In this document: in pieces, positions 10,600 to 21,381 of the stretch | Layout of the letters: every line of letters begins with the position of its first letter | Position numbering within the stretch: the first letter of the stretch is position 1 | Source: G020354085 sp964629975 | GTDB lineage: Bacteria; Pseudomonadota; Gammaproteobacteria; Acidiferrobacterales; Sulfurifustaceae | Direction of reading: 5' to 3' | NCBI GenBank assembly: GCA_964629975.1 | Contig: CAZVUN010000006.1 | Coordinates: 1-47,340 of the forward strand | DNA: 47,340 nucleotides | Program-made: the position numbers and the translations under genes | Notes under the pieces: model-generated | What the model saw: the letters and a program-made list of their open reading frames with translations, nothing else | Told to the model about the DNA's origin: nothing | Databases searched by the model: none

Positions 10600-10744
10600 C
10601 CCCTGCCGCGCGGGGCGCGAGCAGCGCGTGCCTGAATCCCACGGCCGCGCCGCCCGCCGGCCCGCGCGCCCGAACACCGGATCCCTTCGTCCTCACGCCC
10701 GGGCTCGCGCGCCGTGCGCGCGGCGGGGCCGCCACGGCGGGCCA

Positions 10745-11272
10745 TCAGTACTGAAACCGCAGCACCCGTGCGTTGTTGTACTCGTTGGCCTCGAGGACCT
10801 TGCCGCGCGTGTCGAGCAAGGCCTTGATCTCGTAGTGACCGGACTGGCCGGCGGGCAGGAGGAAGCGGCTGAGCGGCACCTCGAAGCTGCGTGCCGCGTT
10901 GGCCGTGAGGCTCGGCACGGACAGCCGCGCCGGCGGATGCGATCCGGGGCAGGGGCGACGCGTCTTCTCGCCCTCGCGCAGAAGGCACTCGACGATCAAC
11001 CCGGTGGCCTTGGCCGTGCGCTCGCCGACGTTGCGCACCTGCACGCGGATCCTGGTCTTGCGCCGGTCGATCGTGGCCGTGCTCAGCGTCAGGCTCTCGA
11101 CGGACAGGTCGGCGCGCCTGGGTGCGGTCGGTTTGGCGGGCTCCTCGGCCGGCACGACGTCGTCGGCGCTCGCCGCCCGGCGGCTGCGCTCTGCCGCGGC
11201 GGCGCTGCCCGCTGCCAGCAGCAGCGTGCAGAACGCGGCGAGCAGCAGGCGCGACAGGACGGGGCGGTGCAT
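10745..11272 (-). CDS. secreted CARDB-like protein
   Basis: A 175-residue predicted exported protein. From ATG 11272 it has a typical signal peptide (MHRPVLSRLLLAAFCTLLLA followed by an alanine-rich cleavage region near residue 27). A proline- and charge-rich linker leads to one Ig-like beta domain resembling CARDB/CARDB-like folds (RADLSVESLTLS, IRVQVRNVG, EANEYNNARVLRF). Such domains often serve in cell-surface or periplasmic adhesion. The specific role is unknown. Two cysteines (ECLL and RPCPG) might form a disulfide. Confidence 0.65.
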   Translation of the reverse strand: MHRPVLSRLLLAAFCTLLLAAGSAAAAERSRRAASADDVVPAEEPAKPTAPRRADLSVESLTLSTATIDRRKTRIRVQVRNVGERTAKATGLIVECLLREGEKTRRPCPGSHPPARLSVPSLTANAARSFEVPLSRFLLPAGQSGHYEIKALLDTRGKVLEANEYNNARVLRFQY

Positions 11273-11368
11273 GGGGCGTCGGTGCCGGGGACGGTCGGTT
11301 GCGTGGGTCGTGCGCCTATCCACTATAGCCGTCAGCCGCCACGCGCGCCATGCGCGGCGCCTGCAAGC

Positions 11369-12337
11369 CTAGCCGCCGGCGAAGCTCGACTTGCCCTCGT
11401 CGTTGACGCAAATGCGGTTGCGTCCGCCGCTCTTGGCGAGATACAGGCGTCGGTCGGCGGCGGTCATGAGCTGATCGACGCTGTCCTGACCGTCGATGCC
11501 GAACGAGGCGATGCCAATGCTGACGGTGATGCTCACGGTGCGTCCGGCGAGGCTGAAGCTGTGGCGCTCGACGGCACTGCGCATGCGCTCGGCCAGCACC
11601 GCGGCGCCCAGGCGGTTGGTGTCGGGCAGCAGCACCGCGAACTCCTCGCCGCCCAGGCGTGCCACCGTGTCTTCCGAGCGGGTCATGCGGCTCAGCAGCT
11701 GCGCCAGGTTGACCAGGGCCTCGTCGCCACCGTGGTGACCATAGGTGTCGTTGATGCGCTTGAAGTGATCGATGTCGAGAACCATGACCGCCAGATCGGC
11801 GTCGTAGCGGCGCGCCTGGGCGAAGAATTTCTCCGCGTTGTCGAAGAAGGCGCGCCGGTTCCGGAGACGCGTCAGGGGATCGGTGGTCGCCTGCTCGGCG
11901 AGCGCGCGGCGCGACGCCTCGAGCTCGCGGATGGTGCGCGCGAGGCGCTGATGCACGTGGACGCGCGCCTGCAACTCGAGCTCATCGATCGGCTTGGTGA
12001 TGAAGTCGTTGGCGCCATTGAGAAACGCGAGATTGCGGTCGCTCTTGTCATCGGTCGTCGTCATCACGATGACCGGCAGGTTGCGCAAGTGCTCGGCGGT
12101 GCCCTTGCGAATCGCGGCCAGCAGCTGCTGGCCGCTCATGCGCGGCATCTGGATGTCGGTGATCACGAGCTCGATGTCCGCGCGGGCGTTGAGCAGCTCC
12201 CATGCCGCCTGGCCATCGGCCGCATGCAGCAGCTCGTAGTGCCCGGTGAGGTACTTCGACAGCAGCGCGCGCGTGGTCTGGGAGTCCTCGACCAGCAGGA
12301 TCTTGGGCAGCTCGGGGGGGGTCGGGAGAGTGCTCAC
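11369..12337 (-). CDS. PleD-like response regulator with diguanylate cyclase domain
   Basis: A 322-residue cytoplasmic signalling protein. The REC domain (residues about 12-130) has phospho-acceptor Asp61 in ITDIQMPRMSG and Lys115. A short helical linker follows, then a GGDEF domain (about 150-312) with the active-site motif GGEEF at 229-233. An inhibitory RxxD site (RSED, 220-223) lies exactly five residues before it. It should make cyclic di-GMP and be product-inhibited. No partner kinase is visible in the window. The start is GTG 12337. Confidence 0.92.
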   Translation of the reverse strand: MSTLPTPPELPKILLVEDSQTTRALLSKYLTGHYELLHAADGQAAWELLNARADIELVITDIQMPRMSGQQLLAAIRKGTAEHLRNLPVIVMTTTDDKSDRNLAFLNGANDFITKPIDELELQARVHVHQRLARTIRELEASRRALAEQATTDPLTRLRNRRAFFDNAEKFFAQARRYDADLAVMVLDIDHFKRINDTYGHHGGDEALVNLAQLLSRMTRSEDTVARLGGEEFAVLLPDTNRLGAAVLAERMRSAVERHSFSLAGRTVSITVSIGIASFGIDGQDSVDQLMTAADRRLYLAKSGGRNRICVNDEGKSSFAGG

Positions 12338-12409
12338 GCGCCCAAGGCGTGCAAGAGCTGTACCACGCGCGCCGGTAGTTTGACGCGCGGCGGCCGCGCG
12401 GGGGCAGTC

Positions 12410-13630
12410 CTACTCGCGGGCGCTGGCGAGCTGACGCGCGGCCTTCTCGATCTGCGCGGGTTCCTCCAGGGGCTTGGGCGCCTGCACGCCCATCTCCGGG
12501 AACTTGCGCGCGCCCGGCAGCACCTTGGATTCGAACGAGCCGACCGCCTTGTTGTAGTCGCCGACCGCGCCCTCGAGGCTGCGCCCGAGCTTGGCGAGGT
12601 GCTCGCTGAAGGTGGCGAGGCGCCCGTACAGCTCGACGCCGAGGTCGCGGATGTGCTCGGCATTGGCGGTGAGCGCCTCCTGGCGCCAGCCGTAGGCGAC
12701 CGTGCGCAGCAGCGCGACGAGATTGGTCGGGGTGGCGAGGATGATGTTCTGACGCAGCGCGTCCTCGAGCAGGGTGCGATCGATGTCGAGCGCGGCGCCC
12801 AGAAACTGCTCGCCTGGTATGAACAGCACCACGAAATCGGGCGCGCGCGCGAACTGCCCCCAGTAGGCCTTGGAGGCGAGCTCGCGCACGCGTTCGCGCA
12901 CCTTGCGCGCGTGATGCTCGAGATGCCGCCGGCGCGTGTCGTCGTCCGGCGCCTCGACGGCGCTCAGGTAGGCGTCGAGCGGGGTCTTCACGTCGACCAC
13001 GATCTCGCGCCCGCCGGGCATGCGCACGACCATGTCGGGGCGCAGCCGTCCCTCGGGCGTGTCGAGCTGCACCTGCTCGGAGAAGTCGCAATGCTCGACC
13101 ATGCCGGCGAGCTCGACCAGCCGGCGCAGCGTCAGCTCGCCCCATTGCCCGCGCACCTCCGGCCGGCGCAGGGCCTGCACCAGGTTGCGGGTCTCGCCGT
13201 GCAGCAGCTGCTGTGACTGCACCATGGTCTCGAGATGCTTGGAGAGCGAGCCGTAGGCCTCGCGCCGCTCGCTCTCCATGAGCTGCATCTGCTGCTCGGT
13301 CTTCTCGAGCGCCTCGCGGATCGGCTTGACCAGGTTCTCCACGGCCTTCTCGCGGGTCTCGAGCTCGCCGCGCGCCTGGATGTGGAACTGCTTGAGTGTC
13401 TCCTGCGCGAGTTGCAGGAACGCCTGGTTGTTGTCGCGCAGCGCCTGCTGCGACAGCGCGGCGAAGGTCTGCTGCAGGTCGGCGAGCTTCTGCTCGGCGG
13501 CGCGGCGCTCAAGCTCGAGCGTGGTGCTGAGCTCGGTGATGCGCCGTTGCGCGCGCAGGTGCGCAGCCAGCCAGCCGAGCGCCGCGGACAGCAGCGCCAC
13601 GGCCACGAGGACGATGGCGGTGTCGGTCAT
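12410..13630 (-). CDS. rmuC: DNA recombination protein RmuC
   Basis: A 406-residue RmuC-family protein, thought to limit inversions and recombination at repeats. It has an N-terminal membrane anchor (IVLVAVALLSAALGWLAAHL), a long coiled coil (residues about 25-130) and the RmuC nuclease-like domain with IVVDVKTPLDAYLSAVE and FVVLFIPGEQFL. ATG 13630 overlaps the stop of the upstream gph gene by four bases (ATGA), so translation is probably coupled. Confidence 0.93.
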   Translation of the reverse strand: MTDTAIVLVAVALLSAALGWLAAHLRAQRRITELSTTLELERRAAEQKLADLQQTFAALSQQALRDNNQAFLQLAQETLKQFHIQARGELETREKAVENLVKPIREALEKTEQQMQLMESERREAYGSLSKHLETMVQSQQLLHGETRNLVQALRRPEVRGQWGELTLRRLVELAGMVEHCDFSEQVQLDTPEGRLRPDMVVRMPGGREIVVDVKTPLDAYLSAVEAPDDDTRRRHLEHHARKVRERVRELASKAYWGQFARAPDFVVLFIPGEQFLGAALDIDRTLLEDALRQNIILATPTNLVALLRTVAYGWRQEALTANAEHIRDLGVELYGRLATFSEHLAKLGRSLEGAVGDYNKAVGSFESKVLPGARKFPEMGVQAPKPLEEPAQIEKAARQLASARE

Positions 13631-14280
13631 CGCGTGAGCCAGTCGAGGACTTCCAAGGGGTCCGTCACCATGCCCGTCGCCCCCCAGGTGTGCGGATGGT
13701 CATTCTCACCGATGTACCCGAACAGCGCCACCAGGGTGGTCATGCCCGCCTCGCGCCCGGCGGCGATGTCGCGCGCGGCGTCGCCGACGTACAGACACTC
13801 GGCGGGCTGGCTGCCGGCGCGCGCGCAGGCGAGCAGCATGGGCTCCGGATGCGGCTTGCGGTTGGTGGTGGTGTCGCCGCTCACGATGCACGCCGGCGCG
13901 CTCGGCAGCGGCAGCTGCGCCACGAGCGGCTCGGTGAGAAACGCCGGCTTGTTGGTCACGATGCCCCAGTTGAGGCCACGCTGCGCCAGCGCGCGCAGCA
14001 GCTCGGGCATGCCGGGAAACAGCCGGGTGTGCTCGCACAGGTGGGCCGCGTAGATCGCGAGCAGCCGCTCGCGCAGGCGTGCGTACGCGGGGTCCTGCGG
14101 GCCGAGGCCGAAGCCGAGCTTGAGCAGGCCGGGGCTGCCGTGCGACACCACCGGGCGGATCAGACCCAACGGCAGCGGCGCACGCTGCTCCTCGGCGAGC
14201 AGCGTGTTGAGCGCGTGCGCCAGGTCGGGCGCGGTGTCGGCGAGCGTACCGTCGAGATCAAATAGTATTGTACGAATCAC
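13627..14280 (-). CDS. gph: phosphoglycolate phosphatase (HAD family)
   Basis: A 217-residue HAD hydrolase. It has the nucleophile motif DLDGTLADT near the N-terminus, TNKP in motif II, and KPHPEP with YVGDAARDI as motifs III/IV. It removes phosphate from 2-phosphoglycolate formed by DNA repair and, in autotrophs, by RuBisCO oxygenation. GTG 14280 is chosen because the HAD motif starts directly after it and GAGGGGAAG lies upstream. The longer frame to 14346 has no matching sequence. It lies between ubiG and rmuC as in many gammaproteobacteria. Confidence 0.9.
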   Translation of the reverse strand: MIRTILFDLDGTLADTAPDLAHALNTLLAEEQRAPLPLGLIRPVVSHGSPGLLKLGFGLGPQDPAYARLRERLLAIYAAHLCEHTRLFPGMPELLRALAQRGLNWGIVTNKPAFLTEPLVAQLPLPSAPACIVSGDTTTNRKPHPEPMLLACARAGSQPAECLYVGDAARDIAAGREAGMTTLVALFGYIGENDHPHTWGATGMVTDPLEVLDWLTR

Positions 14281-14390
14281 CTGCCTGCTTCCCCTCTCCC
14301 CGGGGCGGAGGGATGGCGTGAGGGCAACCGCGTGTGGTTGCAGCAATCGTGACCGTTACCGGGCCGGGCAGGCGCGCGCAAGACACCCGA

Positions 14391-15101
14391 TCACGTGCCG
14401 CGCTCGGCGAGCGCGAGGTAGTTCACATCCACGCCCGGCGCAAGCGTGTACTGGCGCGTGAACGGGTTGTAGTGCATGCCGATGAGTTCGCGCAGTGTGA
14501 GCCCGGCGGCGCGCGCCCAGCGCTCGAGCTCCGACGGGCGGATGAACTTGAGGTAGTCGTGCGTGCCGCGCGGCAGCAGGTTGAGCACGTACTCGGCGCC
14601 GACGATGGCGAACAGAAACGATTTGGGATTGCGGTTGATGGTCGACAGCACCACCGTGCCGCCCGGTTTGACCAGTGTCGCACACGCGCGGATGGTCGAG
14701 CCCGGGTCCGGGACATGCTCCAGCATCTCGAGGCAGGTCACGACATCGAACTCACCGGCGCGTTCGCGCGCCAGCTCCTCGGCGCTGATCCGGAGGTACG
14801 CGACGTGCTGGCCGCTTTCCTTGAGGTGCAATCGTGCCACGGCGAGCGGTGCCTCGCCGAGATCGATGCCGGTGACCTCGGCGCCGAGCGCTGCCATGCT
14901 CTCCGACAGGATGCCGCCGCCGCAGCCGACATCGAGCACCTTCTTGCCCTTCAGGCCGACGCGGTCGTTGATGAACTTCAGGCGCAGCGGATTGATGTCG
15001 TGCAGCGGCTTGAATTCGCTGCCCGGGTCCCACCAGCGCTGGGCGAGCGCCTCGAATTTGGCGATCTCGGCGTTATCGACGTTGGGGGGCGCGGTGGACA
15101 T
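14391..15101 (-). CDS. ubiG: ubiquinone biosynthesis O-methyltransferase UbiG
   Basis: A 236-residue SAM-dependent methyltransferase that carries out both O-methylations of ubiquinone synthesis. It has family signatures FEALAQRWWDP and NPLRLKFI near the N-terminus, the SAM-binding LDVGCGGGILSE, and CLEMLEHVPDP. ATG 15101 is two bases past the mtaD stop, so the two are co-transcribed. Length and motifs are normal. Confidence 0.95.
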   Translation of the reverse strand: MSTAPPNVDNAEIAKFEALAQRWWDPGSEFKPLHDINPLRLKFINDRVGLKGKKVLDVGCGGGILSESMAALGAEVTGIDLGEAPLAVARLHLKESGQHVAYLRISAEELARERAGEFDVVTCLEMLEHVPDPGSTIRACATLVKPGGTVVLSTINRNPKSFLFAIVGAEYVLNLLPRGTHDYLKFIRPSELERWARAAGLTLRELIGMHYNPFTRQYTLAPGVDVNYLALAERGT

Positions 15102-15103
15102 GC

Positions 15104-16435
15104 TCAGCGGGCGGCGTGGTCGGCGGCGAAAATCTTATCACGCCAGCGCGCTGCCTTGGCGAGCAGCCCTTGTTCGTCGAGCGCGGTGAGGCGGCGCGCC
15201 TTGAGCAGCTGCCGGCCGGCCACCCACACGTCGCTGACCTGCTCGCGCGTGGCCGCATACACGATCTGCGACACCGGGTCGTAGACCGGCTGGGTCGCGA
15301 GCGCCGCCAGATCGATCGCGGTGATGTCGGCGTACTTGCCGACCGTGAGGGAACCGGTGCGGCCGTCGAGGCCCAATGCCTTGGCGCCATGCAGCGTCGC
15401 CATGCGCAGCGCCAGGTGCGCCGGGACCGCCGTGGCCTCGCCGCTCGTGCCCTTGGCGAGCAGTGCGGCGGTGCGCATCTCGGCGAGCATGTCGAGGTCG
15501 TTGTTGCTGGCGGCACCGTCGGTGCCGAGGGCCACGTTCACCCCGGCGCGGAGCAACTGCTGCACCGGACAGAAGCCGCTCGCGAGTTTGAGGTTCGACT
15601 CCGGGCAGTGCACGACACTCGCCCCGGCCGCGGCGAGGGTGTCGATTTCCTCCTGGGTGAGCTGCGTCATGTGCACCGCAACCAGGTTGGGATTGAGCAG
15701 ATCGAGCCGTTCGAGGCGTTTGAGCGGGCGCATTCCGGTCTTGGCCACACTGCCGTCGATCTCGTGGGCGGTTTCGTGCACGTGGATGTGCACCGGCAGA
15801 TTGAGCTCGTTGTTGACCGTGCGGATGCGCTGCAACGGCTCGTCCGACACGGTGTAGGGCGCGTGCGGGGCGAAGGCGGTGGCAATGAGTTCGCTGTGGC
15901 GCAGCTCCTCGCGCAGCCGCAGCCCCTTGTGCAGGTACTCCTCGGCGGTCTGCGCGTAGGGGGAGGGGAAGTCGATCACGATGAGTCCGACACAGGCGCG
16001 CATGCCGATGTCGTGCGCCACCCGCGCCGTGTCGGCAGCGAAGAAATACATGTCGTTGAAGCAGGTGGTGCCGCTTCTCAGCATCTCGGCGATGGCCAGC
16101 TCGCTGCCGTCGCGGACGAACTCCGGCCCCACCCATTTCTGTTCCGCCGGCCAGATGTGGTGATTGAGCCAGTCCATGAGCGGCAGATCATCGGCCAGCC
16201 CGCGGAACAGGCTCATGGCGGCGTGCGTGTGGGCGTTGATCAGGCCGGGGATCAGCGCGTGCGTCGCCAGCTCGACGGTCGCGGCGGCCTGATAGCGCGC
16301 TCGCGCGGCCTCGCGCGGCAGGACATCGACGATACGGTCCTGCGTGATCGCGATACTGTGATGTTCCAGGATGGCGCCGGCCGGTTCGACGGGAATCACC
16401 CAGCGGGCGGTAAGCAGCAGATCGACGCGCGTCAT
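15104..16435 (-). CDS. mtaD: 5-methylthioadenosine/S-adenosylhomocysteine deaminase (TRZ/ATZ amidohydrolase)
   Basis: A 443-residue metal-dependent deaminase of the amidohydrolase superfamily. Metal ligands are seen in NAHTH (His69, His71), in HIHVHETAHE and in GTDGAASNNDLDM. The family converts methylthioadenosine or S-adenosylhomocysteine to the inosine forms. Its location back-to-back with mtnA and ahead of ubiG matches the Pseudomonas locus. This supports a role in methylthioadenosine salvage, where deamination comes before phosphorolysis (known for P. aeruginosa, inferred here). Confidence 0.88.
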   Translation of the reverse strand: MTRVDLLLTARWVIPVEPAGAILEHHSIAITQDRIVDVLPREAARARYQAAATVELATHALIPGLINAHTHAAMSLFRGLADDLPLMDWLNHHIWPAEQKWVGPEFVRDGSELAIAEMLRSGTTCFNDMYFFAADTARVAHDIGMRACVGLIVIDFPSPYAQTAEEYLHKGLRLREELRHSELIATAFAPHAPYTVSDEPLQRIRTVNNELNLPVHIHVHETAHEIDGSVAKTGMRPLKRLERLDLLNPNLVAVHMTQLTQEEIDTLAAAGASVVHCPESNLKLASGFCPVQQLLRAGVNVALGTDGAASNNDLDMLAEMRTAALLAKGTSGEATAVPAHLALRMATLHGAKALGLDGRTGSLTVGKYADITAIDLAALATQPVYDPVSQIVYAATREQVSDVWVAGRQLLKARRLTALDEQGLLAKAARWRDKIFAADHAAR

Positions 16436-16466
16436 GCTCGGGTTGGGCCACGGAGGGGCCGCGCGC

Positions 16467-16472
16467 AGTATA
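16467..16472 (-). promoter_or_regulatory. -10 element (TATACT) for mtaD-ubiG
   Basis: Minus-strand TATACT lies about 32 bases before the mtaD ATG, in the 79-base divergent gap. The -35 is weak. Confidence 0.4.
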
Positions 16473-16499
16473 AGGTATTTTCCCCTGCGCGGCTGGCGC

Positions 16500-16505
16500 T
16501 ATACT
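16500..16505 (+). promoter_or_regulatory. -10 element (TATACT) for mtnA
   Basis: TATACT ends nine bases before the mtnA ATG, which would leave almost no 5' leader if it is used. The -35 region (around 16477-16482) is a poor match. Confidence 0.4.
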
Positions 16506-16514
16506 GCCGGCGCC

Positions 16515-17588
16515 ATGAGCGCCCCGTCCCCGAGTCCCGCCGCGGTTCCCTATGATCGCATTCGCGCCGTCGAGTGGCGCGCGGATCGGTTGCGTCTCAT
16601 CGACCAGCGCTGGCTGCCCGGCAAGGCGACGCATCTCGATCTGGAGGACCTGCCGGCGGCGGCGCAGGCGATTCGTGACATGGTCGTGCGCGGGGCGCCC
16701 GCGATCGGTATCACGGCGGCCTACGCGGTGGTGCTGGCCGCGCGCCATCATTACCGTGCCAACCCGCACGGCTGGCGCCAGGCGATCGAGGGCGACCTCG
16801 ACCTGCTGGCGGCAGCGCGCCCGACCGCGGTCAACCTGCGCTGGGCGGTCGAGCGCATGCGCGCGCTGATCGCCGCCGGCATCGACGGCGATCCGGTGGC
16901 GCGGTTGCTGCACGAGGCGCAGACGATCCATGCCGAGGACATCGCCGCCAATCGTCGCATGGGCGAGCTGGGCAGCGCGCTCATCGCGCCGGGCAGCGGT
17001 GTGCTCACGCACTGCAATACCGGCGCGCTCGCGACCGGCGGTTTCGGCACCGCGCTCGGCGTGGTGCGCGCCGGCTTCGCCGCCGGGCGCATCGCGCAGG
17101 TCTACGCCGACGAGACCCGCCCGTGGCTGCAGGGGGCGCGCCTCACCGCCTGGGAGCTCCTGCAGGACGGCATTCCGGTCACGCTGCTCGCCGACTCGGC
17201 GGCCGCCTTGCTCATGCAGCAGGGCAAGGTGCAGTGGGTCATCGTCGGCGCTGACCGCATCGCCGCCAACGGGGATACGGCCAACAAGATCGGGACCTAC
17301 GCCGCGGCGATCGCCGCGCGCCACCACGGGGTGCGCTTCATGGTGGTGGCGCCGACCTCGACCGTGGACCTCGCGACCCCGGACGGCAGCCGCATCCCGA
17401 TCGAGCAGCGCCCCGAGGCCGAGGTGCTTAGCGCCGGCGGCGCGCGCATCGCACCGGACGGCGCGCACGCCTGGAACCCGGCCTTCGATGTCACGCCGGC
17501 GGCCCTGATCGATGCCCTCGTGACCGAAAAGGGTGTGGTGCAGAACCCCACCGCGGCCGCGCTCGCGGCCATGATGGCGCAGGGCTAA
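16515..17588 (+). CDS. mtnA: methylthioribose-1-phosphate isomerase
   Basis: A 357-residue aldose-ketose isomerase of the methionine salvage pathway, homologous to eIF2B subunits. It turns 5-methylthioribose-1-phosphate into methylthioribulose-1-phosphate. It has the conserved RGAPAIGITAAYA, the catalytic-Cys motif THCNTGALATGG, and the Asp motif GADRIAANGDTANKIGTY. ATG 16515 gives the normal length. The upstream in-frame extension would run through the divergent promoter region. Confidence 0.95.
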   Translation: MSAPSPSPAAVPYDRIRAVEWRADRLRLIDQRWLPGKATHLDLEDLPAAAQAIRDMVVRGAPAIGITAAYAVVLAARHHYRANPHGWRQAIEGDLDLLAAARPTAVNLRWAVERMRALIAAGIDGDPVARLLHEAQTIHAEDIAANRRMGELGSALIAPGSGVLTHCNTGALATGGFGTALGVVRAGFAAGRIAQVYADETRPWLQGARLTAWELLQDGIPVTLLADSAAALLMQQGKVQWVIVGADRIAANGDTANKIGTYAAAIAARHHGVRFMVVAPTSTVDLATPDGSRIPIEQRPEAEVLSAGGARIAPDGAHAWNPAFDVTPAALIDALVTEKGVVQNPTAAALAAMMAQG

Positions 17589-17638
17589 CGCCATCGCGGG
17601 CCTGCGTGCGCAGGGTGCAGCGCGCGGCGCATCCGTGT

Positions 17639-17644
17639 TAGAAT
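17639..17644 (+). promoter_or_regulatory. -10 element (TAGAAT) upstream of gyrA
   Basis: TAGAAT lies 73 bases before gyrA in the 129-base mtnA-gyrA gap. No convincing -35 is seen. A small hairpin (CCTGC, loop GTGC, GCAGG) at 17601-17614 has no following T run. Confidence 0.35.
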
Positions 17645-17717
17645 TTTGCTCTTCATGCGCGCCCATCAAGCCATAAAAACAGCGCCCGTTCAGTAGCTTA
17701 GAGCCGCCTCCCGCTCC

Positions 17718-20270
<2,553 letters not shown>

Positions 20271-20289
20271 CCAGAAGGCGGATCACGAC

Positions 20290-21375
20290 ATGGCACGAGT
20301 GTTCAATTTCAGCGCGGGGCCGGCGGTCTTGCCGGAGGCGGTTCTGCAGCAGGCGCAAGAGGAGCTGCTCGACTGGCACGGCAGCGGCATGTCAGTGATG
20401 GAAATGAGCCACCGCGGCAAGGAATTCATCGCCATCGCCCAGCAGGCCGAGGCCGATCTGCGCGCGCTGCTCGCCATTCCCGCCAACTACAAGGTGCTGT
20501 TCCTGCAGGGCGGCGCCTCGGCGCAGTTCGCGATGGTGCCGATGAACCTGCTTGGCGGCCGCGGCAAGGCCGACTACCTCAATACCGGTGAGTGGTCGAA
20601 GAAGGCGATCAAGGAGGCGAAGAAGTTCGCCGCCGTGAACGTCGCCGGCAGCAGCGAGGCGAGCCACTTCACGACCGTGCCGCGGCAGACGGAACTCAAG
20701 CTCGACCCGGACGCCGCCTACGTCCACTACACGCCGAACGAGACCATCGGGGGCGTGGAATTCTCATACGTGCCGCAGACCGGTGAGGTGCCACTGGTGG
20801 CCGACATGTCATCGACGATCCTGTCGCGTCCGATCGACGTGACGCGCTTCGGACTCATCTATGCCGGCGCACAGAAGAACATCGGGCCGGCGGGGCTGAC
20901 GATCGTGATCGTGCGCGAGGACCTGATCGGCCGGGCAGCGGCCGGCACGCCGGCGATGTTCGACTACAAGATCCACGCCGACAACGAGTCGATGTACAAC
21001 ACCCCACCCACCTACGCGTGGTACATCGCGGGACTGGTGTTCGCGTGGCTCAAGAACAACGGCGGGCTCACGGCCATGGCCGCGGTCAATCAGCGCAAGG
21101 CCGAGAAGCTGTACCGCTACATCGATGCGAGCGGCGGCTTCTACCGCAACCCGGTCGAGCCCGCGAGCCGCTCGTGGATGAACGTGCCGTTCACGCTCAA
21201 GGACGCGGCGCTCGATGAGCCGTTCCTCAAGGGCGCGAAGGCCGCCGGACTGGTGCAGCTCAAGGGCCATCGCTCGGTCGGCGGCATGCGCGCCTCGATC
21301 TACAACGCCATGCCCGAGGCCGGCATCGATGCGCTCATCGCCTACATGCAGGACTTCCTGCGCAGGCACGGGTAG
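20290..21375 (+). CDS. serC: phosphoserine aminotransferase
   Basis: A 361-residue PLP-dependent transaminase of serine (and pyridoxal phosphate) synthesis. It has the N-terminal NFSAGPAVLPEAVL, FLQGGASAQFAMVP for PLP-phosphate binding, and the PLP lysine in YAGAQKNIGPAG. It starts 19 bases after gyrA with an AGAAGG upstream, and leads a serine/aromatic amino acid operon. Confidence 0.97.
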   Translation: MARVFNFSAGPAVLPEAVLQQAQEELLDWHGSGMSVMEMSHRGKEFIAIAQQAEADLRALLAIPANYKVLFLQGGASAQFAMVPMNLLGGRGKADYLNTGEWSKKAIKEAKKFAAVNVAGSSEASHFTTVPRQTELKLDPDAAYVHYTPNETIGGVEFSYVPQTGEVPLVADMSSTILSRPIDVTRFGLIYAGAQKNIGPAGLTIVIVREDLIGRAAAGTPAMFDYKIHADNESMYNTPPTYAWYIAGLVFAWLKNNGGLTAMAAVNQRKAEKLYRYIDASGGFYRNPVEPASRSWMNVPFTLKDAALDEPFLKGAKAAGLVQLKGHRSVGGMRASIYNAMPEAGIDALIAYMQDFLRRHG

Positions 21376-21381
21376 GCGCGC

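Noticed and set aside
10600..10744. A terminator between the convergent rsd and CARDB-like genes
   Set aside because: Several GC-rich self-complementary stretches exist, but none has a clear stem followed by T residues.
10628..13216. An 862-codon open frame on the plus strand
   Set aside because: It runs opposite the CARDB-like gene, the diguanylate cyclase and rmuC, all with strong motifs. Its translation has no recognisable domain.
14324..14341. Inverted repeat GCAACC...GGTTGC between ubiG and gph as a terminator
   Set aside because: The stem is short and no T run follows on the minus strand. gph is likely co-transcribed.
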